A DNA stretch of 64,000 nucleotides from Anisus vortex (taxonomy: Eukaryota; Mollusca; Gastropoda; Planorbidae), in assembly GCA_949126835.1 (NCBI GenBank), contig OX421499.1, forward strand, positions 5,158,295 to 5,222,294, written 5' to 3'. The notes under the pieces were generated by a model that saw only the letters and a list, made by a program, of their open reading frames with translations, did no database searches and had not been told where the DNA came from. A program made the position numbers and the translations under genes. Positions 19,981 to 30,398 of the stretch are shown here, one piece after another (positions within the stretch are counted from its first letter, which is position 1; every line of letters starts with the position of its first letter).

Positions 19981-22164
19981 CTGAAGATGTACAAAAAAAA
20001 AGTCTGATTATGATAGAAAAAGAAATGTAAGAACGAGCAAATATATTAAAACAAGTATGGGCCAGTAGCGTAAATAGAGGGGTAGAGAGGCGACCGCTTT
20101 TGGCGCCAAAGTCTGGATAGTCGCAGAAGAGACACTTTCTTAACATCTACGTAGGGTACGTTAGCTTAATAATAAATGAAAAAGTAACATTTTACTTTTA
20201 CGTTATTTTCCCCTAATTACGCCACCGGTACGGGCAGATAGACATACAAACGGACGGAAGGACAAATTAACAGACAGACAGATATAGGCCTAGGCTACGT
20301 ACTTGTTTTATTTACAGAATAAGTTTTTGAATAGTTGAAACTATAACGTTTTTAACTTTTCTTACCATTAGTCAAAGACTCTCAAATTCACATAATTATA
20401 ATATACGTAAATTGCGAAATTGCGAAATATATGTATCCTGCTCTAATGGCGTGTATGAATCCTTAATTCCCATAGGCCATAGGAAAAAAAACAGATGCTG
20501 AAAGTACTGTAAATAGAAAAGGCTAATAAATCTGTTTTCCTACATAATATTTTCCTATAAAACTAGGATCATAGACTATAGATCTATATAAAAACAAACT
20601 TTAAAAAAAAAAAAAAACACTGAAAAAATATCTCTGTCAACACGGTGTCGTCAAGAACGTAGCACACCGTGAATAAAATATCCTAGCGTTTTATTAAAAC
20701 CTGACTAGTGAAGATAAATACAATTTCTTCCCCGCAACACTGCGATCTCAGCGGTTCTGTTCATTTTTTTTTTATTTTCTTATGGCATAGGAAAGCAATA
20801 CCTTTCACTGGTTGAAAAGAGAAAGAATAGAACGGGGTGGGGGAACTTGAGATCCGTCAGGTCTTTAAATGTCAGCAACTTTATTCCCTGATCGAGTGAG
20901 AAGAAATCGATAAATTGAACTTTTCCTGTTTTCATTTATAGGGTATTGAGTTTGAATGGTACGTCGACGCCTGGAGTCGAGATAATTTTGTGTAGCCCTA
21001 TACATTTGGGTCAATAGTGAGATATTCAAACGCTTTCTTTTCTTGTTTTTTCTCTTTCTTTCCTTTTTTTTTCTTTCTTTCCTTTTCTAAGGGAAATCAT
21101 AACCCATGTAAATGTCGGCTGGTGATATGGAAGATTGACTTATAATAGCTCCCAACAATTTAACGGGGGGAGGCTTTTAGCCTATACTACCATAAGCATG
21201 GAATTCGAAAGTGTACACACCCGTAGACACAGTTCTTTTGGTAAACATTTGAACCATAGTTAATTTAAACGTGTGACTTTGTCACAGTCTGTCAACAACA
21301 CAGTTTTATTGACAGATTTTTTCTACGATTTTTTGCTCTTTTGAGTCACACTTGCCAGTTTTCATAACCTTCTTTTTTTCTTTGTTAGATAACTTATAAG
21401 TTTTACAAACGTTCCTTCTAAATAGAAGATTATTGCGTCCTAAGCCCGCGGCTTGAATTATTGGTCGGCGGCAGGGCTAGAACCAAGGCGGTTTTGTGAC
21501 AGTCCGGTGTTGGCCTACTAACCGAAGGACCAGCCGGCCTGTAGATAAATTGTGTAGCTAAATTGTATGCTGGACATACAATCCCATTGTTTGCTCAGGC
21601 CACGGAAACTGGCCAGCTCTGTGAGACTTATCTCTAGAACCAAAACTACAACAATGATCTGAAAATATTTGTTTTTCAAACTTAGAAAACTCCATTTGTA
21701 GGATTACGATGTTTGAGACTAACAATATTTAGAATCAATCTTTAAGTATATAGACTTGGAGATTATTTGCTTACACAACTTGATTTCGAATTTGATTCAC
21801 GTATAGGATATTAATAGGTCAAAGATAAGCCGCCGCAACCATATTGGCATTTGAGATAATAGGGACTATAGGCTAGCTAGATCTATCTATTTTTTTTTCA
21901 TAAATGCATAATATACAATAATTGTATAAGCTTAGGCTACTGGGGAAAAAAGGCATTTCAAAAAATAGCTCAAATAATCATAAAACAACTCGAATAAAAA
22001 CTTAATTAAAAAGAAAACTATATAGGTCTAACTGAATACCTCATAACCATTTTGACAAACAACGAAATAATTCAACAGAATATTGAAGAAATAGTTGAAT
22101 TATTCAATGGCGTTTTGACAAGTTTTTTTTAAACTCGTACTTTTGAGTAGAAAATAAAAATATT
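19981..22164. other. Region upstream of the CARD gene, no gene found
   Basis: AT-rich sequence upstream of CARD exon 1. It should contain the 5' non-coding exon and promoter, but I cannot place them. It holds homopolymer A/T runs and the SINE-C fragment at 21425-21545. Confidence 0.5.
21425..21545 (-). mobile_element. SINE family C fragment (tRNA-like)
   Basis: Minus-strand GGCCGGCTGGTCCTTCGGTT and GGTTCTAGCCCTGCC resemble degenerate A and B boxes. Homologous to 28335-28480 (shared AGAAGAT, GGCGGCAG, GGACC-GCCGGCC). Confidence 0.6.
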
Positions 22165-22435
22165 CCGTCGGACCAAATCGATTCATGGGGTCGGTGAAGC
22201 AGCGTTCACCAGTTTATGTGGCCAGGGCATACTAGGTGATTGTGTGGCCAGCAGTAAGCACAGTCGCCTTTACTTTACCCCAACTATTAGGTCAGGTACC
22301 CATCAGAGCTGGGTAGACTCAGGGACACCACCCTCCAGACCAGGGGGGAAAATCCTAACGTGTACCAGGATTGGAAACCGAGGACCTTAATTGGTACGCC
22401 AGCCGAACTCACTGCCGCTCGAGTGGAGTTGTCAC
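22165..22435 (-). mobile_element. SINE family A copy
   Basis: Full-length type reading on the minus strand from the head (GGTACGCCAGCCGAACTC complement near 22400) to the tail CCGTCGGACCAAATCGATTC. Confidence 0.83.
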
Positions 22436-22976
22436 AAAATGGTCAACATGGACTGGGAGCGTGGTTTTATCACAAGACCGCTAGCTACCGAGAAAAAAAA
22501 GTTGTCTTAAAAGGGAAATGTTATCTGCTATTCCTAGACAACAAAAAACAAAACGAGATAAACATAAAACATCGATAATGGAGCAAAACACACAATCTAT
22601 AGTGACAGCCGTGCATGACTTTGATATGCTCTGTGGTTTTTTTTGGTGATGCTGTCAGTTGTCAATATGAGATTCGTGGCAGTGACACCAAATGCATTCC
22701 TACGACCAAAAAAATAAAAACAACAAGCTTTTTACGCACAATATTGTTTGTGGCTGGAAATTTAGTGTATTATCTCCCTTAGATGGACCCATTCGACATG
22801 TTATATAAGACGTTTTATTTGAGCTTCGCCACACCAGCTCATCCCCCTATTATTTTAACCGACGGAACTGTAAGCTTACAGGTCATAGGCTACTGCTATT
22901 TAATAATAATAATAATAATTTACACTTATTTTTTAAACAATTTCGTCTATTTGTTTATGTTGTTTTTTAATAACAA

Positions 22977-23012
<36 letters not shown>
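22977..23012 (+). repeat. Poly-A tract
   Basis: Uninterrupted A run of more than 30 bases after AACAACAAC. Could be a retrotransposon tail, but no element body is recognisable before it. Confidence 0.9.
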
Positions 23013-23013
<1 letters not shown>

Positions 23014-23221
23014 GCGTAGTCCTATTCACAGTTTAAATAATCCGATTTCGGTAATAAATCAACGTTATAGCCTAGGTGTCACTAACAAATAAATTGCATA
23101 AGGTGGCAGCACAAAAAGGGAGTTTGTCCATCGATACGGAAGAGGTCAGCACGTGGGGGGGGGGGGGGCAGATGGTGTGAAACGGACAGTCAGGAAGAGA
23201 GTTAGTACACAGTGGAAGGAA

Positions 23222-23938
23222 CAACGGTGTTAGAGATATGTATAGAGTGTTAGAATAGGTGATGTGATTCATGGGATGTAATGTGAGATATGTATAGAGT
23301 GTTAGAATAGATGATGTGATTCATTGGATGTAATGTGAGATATGTATAGAGTGTTAGAATAGATGATGTGATTCATGGGATGTAATGTGAGATATGTATA
23401 GAGTGTTAGAATAGATGATGTGATTCATGGGATGTAATGTGAGATATGTATAGAGTGTTAGAATAGATGATGTGATTCATGGGATGTAATGTGAGATATG
23501 TATAGAGTGTTAGAATAGATGATGTGATTCATGGGATGTAATGTGAGATAGGCCTATGTATAGAGTGTTAGAATAGATGATGTGATTCATGGGATGTAAT
23601 GTGAGATATGTATAGAGTGTTAGAATAGATGATGTGATTCATGGGATGTAATGTGAGATATGTATAGAGTGTTAGAATAGATGATGTGATTCATGGGATG
23701 TAATGTGAGATAGGCCTATGTATAGAGTGTTAGAATAGATGATGTGATTCATGGGATGTAATGTGAGATAGGCCTATGTATAGAGTGTTAGAATAGATGA
23801 TGTGATTCATGGGATGTAATGTGAGATATGTATAGAGTGTTAGAATAGATGATGTGATTCATGGGATGTAATGTGAGATAGGCCTATGTATAGAGTGTTA
23901 GAATAGATGATGTGATTCATGGGATGTAATGTGAGATA
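23222..23938. repeat. 52/58-bp minisatellite array
   Basis: About 13-14 tandem units whose 52-bp form begins GAGATATGTATAGAGTGTTA. In four units the junction reads GAGATAGGCCTATGTATAG, i.e. 6 bp longer (58 bp), with GGCCTA inserted after TA. Units are otherwise nearly identical, indicating recent amplification or homogenisation. There are no spacers, so it is not CRISPR-like. Confidence 0.95.
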
Positions 23939-24009
23939 AAATTAATGCATATCCAGGTATCTGTGTACCAATTGTATTGTTAATGTATAATAAACTGCTT
24001 ACTGTAATC

Positions 24010-24325
24010 CCGACTGATAGAATTATTGTTTGGAAGAGTATGAAAGTCGTCAATTTAGTAGGCCTAATTACAACGCTGTCACATCTGTCACAATAACAAA
24101 AAGTGGCAGTAGTGACATCATTTTATTAAGCTCTCATGTCCAGTCAAGATTCTATCAAATTAAAATTGACCGAAAATCATGGTTGCACATTAAATATCGT
24201 AGTCTCACGCCTCAATGTCGTCACCTGGTAAGTGGCATCCGGCAATGGAATAGGTTGCCTGAACAAACAAGGAAAACCAATAACTTAACATCATTAAAAA
24301 CACTAATGAAAATGCAAAACTAGGC
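24010..24325 (+). pseudogene. LINE reverse-transcriptase C-terminal fragment
   Basis: An open frame ends with GIRQWNRLPEQTRKTNNLTS, the WNxLP signature near the C-terminus of jockey/CR1-like non-LTR polyproteins. The 5' part is not recognisable. It diverges from the 25-kb copy. Confidence 0.7.
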
Positions 24326-24424
24326 ACTAGATTAATATACTCATGTTGATGAAGTAATTACAAATTCTAAAACAAAAAAAAAAGGATTCATAAAAAGGAA
24401 CCTTTACAAATATATTAAGAACAA

Positions 24425-24860
24425 GCTACATTGCCCGGCGTTGCCCGGGTGAAAATAAAAAGAACTGTCTGGGGTGCAGATAACAAATTTATAAACTACA
24501 CTTACTGAATACTTTTAGGAAAGTAAATAAATATTGTAATAGGGTAAAAAAAATAGTCAAATATTTTTATTTAACAAAATCTATATTGCCTATAGATTTA
24601 CAATGTCTTTTGTTTGAAAAATTAATTGTCGAAAAAAAAAAGTATAGTCTAACTGGAGAATCGAACCCTGGTCGCCCGTATAGCATAGCAGTCCACTACG
24701 TTTACCACTGAGCTATCGAAGACACACGTCCGGTGTGAAAAATTATTAGACGGTATATTGGGCTAGGCCTAGATAGGTCAGTGACACACGTGTTTTCAAA
24801 TTGACCAATGGGGATCCTCGCGGGGCTTAACACTGTCTTTTTATATATATAGATATAAAA
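24425..24860 (-). mobile_element. SINE family B element with GCCCGGCGTTGCCCGGG end
   Basis: On the minus strand it runs from ATCTATATATATAAAAAGAC past a tRNA-like head (GATAGCTCAGTGGTAAACGT as A box, GGGTTCGATTCTCC as B box near 24665) to a terminal CACCCGGGCAACGCCGGGCA. The same structure is at 34925-35235. Confidence 0.75.
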
Positions 24861-24889
24861 CTAATAGTAAAACGATATCTCACATTAGT

Positions 24890-25615
24890 TAGGACTATAG
24901 GCCTACTAGAATATGTATCTTCTGTTTGGGACCCATCAACTAAAGAAATCTTAGAACAAATTCAGAAAAAAGCTGCAACATTCATTACTAGCGAATATTC
25001 ACAACTGACAAGGGTAAAACCAATAATCAAATCACTAAACCTAGAAACACTAAAGGACATAAAGGCAAAGAGTAAAGTAGTAATAATACATAAGGCATTA
25101 AACTCTAATTTGGAAATACAACCCAATAACAACCCGTTGCTGTGCTCTGATAAACATAAGGACAAATCCACTTTCCTTATCCCTTATGCGAGAACAAAAG
25201 CATATTAGTAGGCCTACTCTTTTTTCTCGAGTGGCATTCGGGCATGGAATGGGCTGCCTGAACAAACCAGGAAAACCAGTACCTTAACATCATTTAATAC
25301 ATTAATAAAGATGCAAGACCAGTCTCGGACCACGGATGAGCGTAGGACGCAATAATCATCGTTATAGAAGGAGCGTCTGTAATATATAAGATAAGATATG
25401 ATGATATAAAAGATATTTATTATTATTTTGTATTGCTTTTATTATATTTTTTTAATAATGTTTGTAGACAAGAAAACGTCTGTTTTAACAGCTCCCCAGC
25501 TAGTAAAAAAAACGTGATTTTCACGTGTTTTCGAGGTTTCCCCTTTTTATTCCGGTCGACACGACGTGGTGTGCCCGCTGGGTCATGGCTAAAGAAACTC
25601 AGCCTTCCATAACGC
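24890..25615 (+). pseudogene. 5'-truncated LINE, longest copy
   Basis: Open frame from LEYVSSVWDPSTKEILEQIQ through AATFITSEYSQLTRVKPIIK, the conserved LEY-xSxVWDP and RAARF-type region downstream of the reverse transcriptase in jockey/CR1-like LINEs. It stops near 25207 after TKAY, and the WNxLP region continues in another frame. Then comes the shared 3' UTR (AGATAAGATATGAT, GTCGACACGACGTGG). Dead 3'-end copy, homologous to 14985, 40555 and 60995. Confidence 0.8.
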
Positions 25616-25736
25616 CGATGTTAACGGGTTATTTAGTTAGTAAGCCATATATCTATTATAGCTGGTTAGAATATATATGACACTCCACTCTAACCCACCA
25701 TCCATTTTAGAAACATCGTCATGTAGGCCTATTATT

Positions 25737-26052
25737 AAAGGAAAAAAATTACGGGAATTTCCTATGAGCATTACAAGAGCTAAACTTGTTACGAGAATAT
25801 CCGATGAGCACTGGGTCTGCAAAATTTCTTACGGGAATATCACATGAGCATGACAAGTAGCCTAAGTCGATTGAGCATTGTGCAGGTCAAACAATCCCTT
25901 TTTGTTTAATGGCAACAGAAACTTGCTATCGCTTCAGTTGCCCCATGGATCAAATTGGTCTTAATAGGATCCTACAATCCTACTTGATATGTATTTACTT
26001 AATCAAACTACAGGTGCAAAACTTGTTACGGGAATATCCGATGAGCATTAGG
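25737..26052. repeat. ~40-bp direct repeats split by a SINE fragment
   Basis: Units starting TTACGGGAATATCCGATGAG occur three times in tandem (25750-25855) and once more at 26018-26052, on the far side of a SINE-A fragment. Confidence 0.75.
25868..25965 (+). mobile_element. SINE family A 3' fragment
   Basis: GAGCATTGTGCAGGTCAAAC..CAACAGAAACTTGC..GGATCAAATTGGTC: diverged 3' half lying within the 40-bp repeat array. Confidence 0.65.
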
Positions 26053-26692
26053 TCAAAGAACTTTTAAGAAGCAATATCATGGACTATGAAGATAAAAGGT
26101 ATTATATATGGTTCTTTTCAACAAAACAAAACTATTGCAATCAAGTTGACTTAAAATAAAATTAACAGTTTTGTCATTGCGTTATCGGCGGATTCGATCT
26201 AAGCTTATAGACCAATGCCAAAAATATACGCGATCTGTTAATCTATGCTGTATTTTTGTGTCAATAGCTCTACCTGCCTTTTGGATTTCGAGTTACGATA
26301 AGAATAGTATAGAGTACTTCAATGGGTTACTTAAAGTTAAGTTGTATTTCTGGACACCTTCAGTTGAAACTTGAGTTACGATAAGACCATGAATGGTACT
26401 TGAATCTGTTATATTTTTGAGTATTGTGTTTACAGTTTTTGTTTTATTTTAGCTAAGAGTGTTGTATCTGCGCATTCATGAATGACACACGCACCGATTT
26501 CTGTTCAGTAGCTGCATGGTTAACAATTCGAAAATATGACATTTGAAGATAAGACATTTCTTGAAGTCGAGCTCAAAAGATTAATCCACTATAAAACCAT
26601 GCATGCTAACTTCAGCACGGTGGAGGATGAAAAAGTGAGGGGCGTGGTTTGCGCGTAGCCATATAGCCTATATATTTTTACAAGATCTAGAC

Positions 26693-26875
26693 CAGGCGTC
26701 GGCAACCTACGGCAACCTACGATTTTCAATGGCACGCACGCGGAAGACCCTAAAAAAAGGTTATTTCAGGTAACTTCTACAAGAAAAGGACAGGATGCAT
26801 TCTAGACCATTGGCACGCTGAGTTAAATAGAAATTCTACTTTGACACACTATCATCAAAAGATGACCGATCCCTG
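26693..26875. mobile_element. hAT-like MITE with perfect 8-bp target duplication
   Basis: Ends CAGGCGTCGGCAACCTACGG and ATGACCGATCCCTG, flanked on both sides by ATCTAGAC (26685-26692, 26876-26883). This copy fixes the superfamily of the GGTCGGCAACC MITEs as hAT. Confidence 0.88.
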
Positions 26876-26883
26876 ATCTAGAC

Positions 26884-28065
26884 TAACATGTTTCAGTTAA
26901 CTTTAACTATCTCCATCTTTTAAAATTACGAATACGATATAGCAATTGTGATAGCCCGTGCCTGTAATTTTTTTATTAACGTATAATGTATGCACCCACG
27001 CATAATTAAGTTATCCCAAAATAATCGTCCTAGACAACCAACTGAGTGTAGGTGCCACTATAAGTAGGCTACTTATTATTACTATTGACAAGTCTTAATT
27101 AGGCGTGGCCTTTTGAACTGGGGTGATCGTGAACTTTCGGTTCTATTTTTAAATGTCTAATTATTTTAGGCATTTCCGTAAACAAAAAAGCATGCTTTTG
27201 ATGGTTATTGACAGTTGATTTCAACCTCGACGGCTAGTTCTAGTCTCTTAGAATTATACATATTAGTTATGAGGAATCCGTTTTTAACATCAAAAGTGAG
27301 TAGGCGATAATTAATACTCAAGTGACAAGTGTTAGTCGCATGGTCGCATGTAGCTTGTTTATAAAATAAATTAGTCAAGAGTTGCGTTTTCTTGGTTATT
27401 GAAAAACAAAATTCGTATTAATAAAAACGAATAACAAAAATTCTTATTGCATTAAGCAATAAGTTTGATATTATAAAAAGGTGATTATTCCCTTCTGACT
27501 CTCACAATACATTGTTTTCTTTTGTAAACATGTTTTGTAAATGAAAGAAACTTTAATCCCCGACAAATGTTCGTACAACCAGAAACCTAGCACACAGACA
27601 TGTTTCGAATAAAATGATCGAATTCGACCGGAAATGTTTTTTCTTGTGAACTTTTATGCATGCATACACGTTAAGACTTGTCAGGTGTTAAATATCTTCT
27701 GTGTTGGCCTATCGCCCCCCCCCCCCCTCACTCCATTTTTTGTCATATTCCCCCTTACCTATTAAAAAAGAGTAATGGCTAAAAATCTTAAGATCATAAA
27801 TTATCTCCATTGCAAGTTTTAGAATATCTGTATTGTCTGTTGTCAATAACGATGGCCCAACACTTTGACATACCAGCTTTATAAACCAGAGTTACCTGCC
27901 CTGTTTGCTTTTTCCTTAATATTGATATTTTAATTTTTTGTCTCTAGCTCACTAAAATGAACTTTAAAATTCAAAATTTTGTTTGATCGCTCAAGATAAC
28001 CGGATTATTGCCTCGGGATTATCTAAGTAGCCGAATAGCTATTTAAAAAAAACAACAACAACGAT
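26884..28065. other. Intergenic, no gene seen
   Basis: AT-rich sequence with a poly-C run near 27715. I see no open frame with homology and no repeat family member. Confidence 0.5.
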
Positions 28066-28248
28066 TTAGTCAAAAAACATAGGTCTAACGAACGGTGTTT
28101 CTACTTTGCCTACATATTTGAGTTGCTGAGTATGTTCCAGACGTAAGTTGCCGCCAAAATACACGTCTGTTGTAGGCGTAGATGTAGGCCTATGTGCCAA
28201 ATGCAGTCTTATCTGTGCCGTGGCAATCCCTAAACAGTGTGATATCAT
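28066..28248 (-). pseudogene. Possible LINE polyprotein fragment
   Basis: A 60-codon frame ending with VYFGGNLRLEHTQQLKYVG, which resembles the I-x-G-x-x-LE-x-x-x-x-x-YLG motif downstream of the catalytic region in many LINE reverse transcriptases. Short and weak. Confidence 0.35.
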
Positions 28249-28334
28249 GTATTCAATGGGCCTGGGCTATTCCTGTGGTGATATAAATGGCATGGTTTAA
28301 GGGGCTGTTCATAAATAATGTTATAATAAGTTTT

Positions 28335-28480
28335 ACAGACGTACCTTCTAGATAGAAGATCACTACGTACACTAGGCCCAAAACTCCTGCAGGGCGGCAG
28401 GGATCAGTCGGCGGCAGAGATAGAACCCGCGACGTGTCGGTTGACAGTCTGGTGAACTAACCGCAGGACCGGCCGGCCTC
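28335..28480 (-). mobile_element. SINE family C copy (tRNA-like)
   Basis: Minus strand GGCCGGTCCTGCGGTTAGTT then GCGGGTTCTATCTCTGCCG, a tRNA-like pair of boxes. Downstream GGCGGCAGGGAT and AGAAGATCACTACG match 21425-21545. Confidence 0.65.
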
Positions 28481-28849
28481 CCGACTGTGAAGACCTAATG
28501 TGATGAATGTGACCTAACGTGAAGAAGAGGGGCGGGGGGTCCAACATTTGTGACCATGATTTGACGAGGGGGGGGGGGGGGAGAAAGGCGTGTTTAAACA
28601 ATGTGACCTTACATTTTTAAAATGTACATCTTTAGATGAAATTTATACTTTAACACGTTTCACTTAATTCTATTATTTACATTATTTATTATAATACTTT
28701 TACGACCATTGTTATTATACAAAAAAAATTCAAACATGCAAATTTAGAAATCGGAAATATTGAAAGGTTTCTTTTGTTGTGTTGTTTTTTGGGGGGAAGG
28801 AGTTTTCTGGACGATATATTGCGAGGGGTCCTTCTTTTTGTCATGATGG

Positions 28850-28955
28850 AGGGGTGTGTAAGCTAAATTATCTCCCTTACCACTGAACATTTCACATCAG
28901 ATATTCATGTTTAAGCTAAATTCTCTCCCTTACCACTGAACATATACGTTTCTTT
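28850..28955. repeat. Short tandem duplication
   Basis: AAGCTAAATTATCTCCCTTA and CCACTGAACAT recur ~55 bases apart with slight change. Confidence 0.7.
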
Positions 28956-29224
28956 ACCCTTCATGAAAAGCAAGACTAAAACTGGACTTGTAATACCTTA
29001 CTGGAATAGATTTGCTTATAATATTTAAATGAATAACCTAAAAATAAAACTAGACCAAATGCTTTAATTGGGGGGCTGAAGAATTGTAATGAGTCTATTT
29101 CAGCTAGATTGTAATGAATTCCACAGGTATAAATTAAAACGCCAGCTGTGCTTTATGATGGTCACACATATCCTCTTGCGCCCTTATGCAGTGATAAATG
29201 GTCAAATATGAGGCAATGATTTGA

Positions 29225-29350
29225 AAGAGTAAAGTACCCTTCGGACCAAACTGATCGCAGGGCTGGTGAAGCAGCGTTCACCAGTTTCTGTGGCCACGGC
29301 ATACAAGGGAATGTGTGGCCAGCACAAGGTACAGCCGCCTTTACTTTACC
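29225..29350 (-). mobile_element. SINE family A 3' fragment
   Basis: CCCTTCGGACCAAACTGATC, then CCACGGCATACAAGGGAATG, ending at the CCGCCTTTACTTTACC segment. Truncated head. Confidence 0.75.
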
Positions 29351-30260
29351 TAATTGACCACATTGCACCATGATTTGAAAGAATACTAGCATAAAATCAA
29401 CAATTTAAATAAATATTAAACAAAAAGATAGGATTTAGTCAAATGAATAGACACACTTCAAATGAACAAGAATTTACATTTTTATTTCATAAATTATTGT
29501 ACAATGAATAAGGTAGAAAAGTTTATATTACAACATATATATAAAAGTTTATAATACAACATATAGAAATGGCTATAGTACACATTTAAGACATACCTTT
29601 CAAAACCAATCAACACATGTTTTATGTTGGCTTCAATTATAAAATATATTCCTTTCAAGTCTTAATTAAAAGAAAATGTAGTGTAAAATGTAATACATTT
29701 GTTTTTACTATCACCATTTAAAAATATAAATAATACAAATAAATGATACACAAAAGCATAAAGGTTTTTGACTATTTGTCTATATGATTCCATCAAGCGT
29801 CTAGAAAGAAAGAACATTGAAGCCTACATGGTTGGAACTAAAATAAAAATAAATTAAAATAGCCATTTTATTGTGATGCCACTAAAAAATAAAATTAATG
29901 GCCCTTTTTAACGGGAGGCCTTAAAAACAAAATAAAATAAGACAATTTCATTGTGATAAAAAAATAATAAAAATTTGGAATTTCATTGTGATAAAAAATA
30001 ATAAAAATATTGACAATGGCATTGCGTTGTTACCCCCCCCCCCCCCCCACCCCCCAATATTTTACATTGGCAATTTTAATATGAAGTCATTCAAAATAAA
30101 ATAACAGCAATTTTTATGTAGTAACTTTTAAAATTTGATGTTTTATTAAAAACAACAATGAAAAATTGTCATTCTCTCATTTAACCCTAGAAAAAAATAA
30201 ACAAACATTTTTTCATTAATCATCTGGTACATATTTTGCCCCCTTGGGTATTAAAAACAA

Positions 30261-30398
30261 TCATTGGATGGTTGCCGGTGTCCTGCTCCAATCGACGGGG
30301 AGAGGTTTCTTCCAATTAGAAGCCCATTCACCAAACCTTTCATTAGCGATGGAGCAGAGAAGATGGAGAGACACAAAGACGCCATCTGATATAAACAT
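30261..30398 (-). CDS. CENPL: CENPL terminal exon 10
   Basis: A strong pyrimidine-rich acceptor (TTCTCCTTTTCCATTCCAG) in phase 0, then 45 codons to TGA at 30263-30261. The first half (MFISDGVFVSLHLLCSIANE) fits the hydrophobic C-terminal helix of CENP-L. The remaining ~22 residues, WSRTPATIQ at the end, extend past the usual end. Chosen over other minus-strand acceptors at 31213 and 31100, which give only short non-homologous tails. Confidence 0.78.
   Translation of the reverse strand: MFISDGVFVSLHLLCSIANERFGEWASNWKKPLPVDWSRTPATIQ

Noticed and set aside
23222..23938. CRISPR-like regular repeat
   Set aside because: Units abut with no unique spacers and the genome is animal. It is a minisatellite.
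24640..24730. tRNA gene on the minus strand (GATAGCTCAGTGGT..GGTTCGATTC)
   Set aside because: Has A and B boxes but no closing acceptor stem, and recurs as part of a longer SINE (34925). Not a functional tRNA.
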